A stretch of DNA of 64,000 bases from Helicoverpa zea (lineage: Eukaryota; Arthropoda; Insecta; Lepidoptera; Noctuidae): positions 10,682,001-10,746,000 of the forward strand of contig NC_061468.1 of the NCBI RefSeq assembly GCF_022581195.2, read 5' to 3'. How positions within the stretch are numbered: position 1 is the first letter of the stretch; every line of letters begins with the position of its first letter. Of this stretch, positions 62,290 to 64,000 are shown piece after piece. A model generated the notes under the pieces. It was not told where the DNA came from. It made no database searches and saw only the letters and a list, made by a program, of their open reading frames with translations. Both the position numbers and the translations under genes were made by a program.

Positions 62290-64000
62290 ATACTCAAAAT
62301 CAAAATCAAAAGTCATTTATTCAAACTTGGCTGCAAAACAGCACTTTTCGAACGTCAAAAAAAAAATTTACAAAAGACAGCCCCCAAAACGCCCACCCTT
62401 CACCACTTCCTATGTGTTTTTGCTGGGAAGAAGAAGTGGCGCAACAAACTCCCCAGCAACACATGTCTGTCTGTTCGGTTAGAAGAACCTTAAACATTGT
62501 TTGATATGTACATTTGTATACAATTTAATTTGTATATTACAAAAGAGGACAATACAGTAAAAATAATGTATACACCACATGCTAGCTAGCACTCACCCTA
62601 CATACCTTAACTAACTCAAGCATTGAATATGTTTGATGAACAGAAAATTATAGCCTCCAAATATTTACACTTAATAGAATATCAGGGAGTGCCCACCTAC
62701 ATGTGCTATTCTTTTGTAAACTAGTAAATTAGACCGCTCAGCCAGAACATATGTAAAATAAAAAGAGTTTACAAATAAAAACAAAAAAACTAATAGATAG
62801 TCAGTAAGACGACCTGGCACCACAAGCAGCACCCGTTCACGAGCATAACGCGAGGATCAGCCATCGCCCCCCTCGCACATTTTTGAGGGAGGGAGGCAAC
62901 CCGACCGCCGACGCTACCGCAAGCAGTGCCGTCTAAGGGAGCATGATGTACTCACTGCTACACAATTCAATATCAAGATTAAATTATCAGTTCCCGCTAA
63001 GTAGTATTATTTACTAAAATCCAAAACAGAAAATTAATACAAAGAATGTATCTTGTCAATAATGTAAAAACATTAAAAAATAATAATTAAATAATAAATC
63101 AAAATAAAATAAATGTCATTCGAGTCAAGAGATTGAATGGGAGAAATTTAAATTATCTAAATAATATAGCTAATATAGCTGTCTTGCGTTCATCATGGCG
63201 ACCAACTATTTTTATCATTCAAATAATCATTGATGGTGTAATATGCCTTTTTTATAAGAACAGCCTTAATTTGTTCTTTGAATTTATTAAACGGCAGTTC
63301 TTGTAAGGTCAAAGGAAGCTTATTATAAAAACGAATACCTAAACCCAGAAATGTGTCATGCACTTTATGAAGCCGGTGATAGGGTACACACAGTTTATGC
63401 TTATTTCTAGTATTAATGCTATGGACTTCACTTTTTTTGGTATATAAATGTAGGTTCTGTCTAATATACATAATGTTGGCAAAGATGAACTGTGATGCTA
63501 CAGTGAGAATACCAATTTCTTTAAACAACTCTCTGAGGGAAGTTCTGGTACCTAATTTGTATATAGCACGAATAGCACGTTTTTGTATAATAAATATATT
63601 CTCTATATCAGCGGCTTTGCCCCACAACAAAATACCGTAGGACATGACGCAGTGAAAATAGCTGAAATACACTAATCGCGCAGTGTCGACGTCAGTGAAC
63701 TGTCTAACTTTTCTGACGGCATAGGCAGCAGAACTAAGCCTTCCCGCGAGGCTAGAAATATGTGAACCCCACTGAAGTTTTGTATCAACTGTTATACCCA
63801 AAAACACGGTAGATGCAACGGTTTGAAGAACCTCGTTGTTTAGGATAACATTAGGACCTAGGTTTTTTACATTAGGCAAAGTGAACTTAATGCATTTTGT
63901 TTTTTTAGCATTTAGTACTAAATTGTTTGTTGTAAACCAGTGCGTAACTGTTGAGAGTGCACTGTTTACGTCGTCAAATTGCTCTCTATTTCTGTCAACT
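62290..64000 (-). mobile_element. Jockey/CR1-clade LINE, 3' part, minus strand, running off the window
   Basis: The minus-strand ORF from the right part of the window to 63193 (annotatable from 63879) encodes the RT C-terminal domain. It includes FLGITVDTKLQWGSHISSLA, then VRKVRQFTDVDTARLVYFSY, FHCVMSYGILLWGKAADIEN and IFIIQKRAIRAIYKL. This is the post-palm region of Jockey-like RT proteins. A long 3'UTR follows down to about 62290, ending (reversed) in a TTGATTTTGATTTTGA-like simple tail. The upstream reading continues beyond 64000. Confidence 0.85.

Overview
The window is insect nuclear DNA, most likely from a moth and probably a noctuid. The evidence is intron-rich genes with GT-AG junctions, AT-rich introns, and abundant tRNA-derived SINEs, RTE- and Jockey-type LINE tails and DNA transposons of the kinds seen in noctuid genomes. 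There is no bacterial, plastid or viral genome organisation. Exons were placed by reading splice sites and reading-frame phase by eye; the models below are phase-consistent across every junction, except for the missing gene ends noted.

Four genes are present. (1) Positions 152-2480, minus strand: a complete five-exon gene for the mitochondrial complex I subunit NDUFA11 (B14.7), 213 aa, with an unusual acidic plus poly-lysine tail. (2) Positions 2722-6571, plus strand, divergent from it: eight exons of a TYSND1-like peroxisomal processing protease with an intact His/Asp/Ser triad and a C-terminal SKI (PTS1-like); its N-terminal exon(s) were not found. (3) Positions 7856-15140, plus strand: a complete 15-exon gene of 654 aa for a thioredoxin-domain protein of the TXNDC3/TXNDC6 (NME8/NME9) type, which is axonemal in other animals. 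(4) Position 16831 to beyond the right edge, plus strand: a very large ABC transporter of subfamily A (full transporter, TMD1-NBD1-TMD2-NBD2). I could place 29 exons coding for 1549 residues; the C-terminal exon(s) lie outside the window.

Most of the remaining DNA is intron of the ABCA gene filled with nested mobile elements. They are: a 5.8-kb foldback element with a 9-bp target duplication whose arms are inverted 151-bp satellite arrays, itself split by a 3.07-kb element; a Transib-like (RAG1-related) relic with RSS-like ends; a hAT relic with a LINE inside it; two copies of a TATA-duplicating element, one carrying its own deletion-derived MITE; and an unclassified 2.06-kb element built around a CTCGAGCGCGTCAGAT motif.

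The most striking feature is at 51851-55801, where the 3' part of ABCA exon 23 together with its donor site has been amplified into 23 near-identical 172-bp units inside the following intron. Partial exon duplications also occur in the TYSND1 catalytic-histidine exon and in the ABCA NBD2 exon, so short tandem duplication of exon 3' ends with their donor sites is a recurrent theme of this locus.
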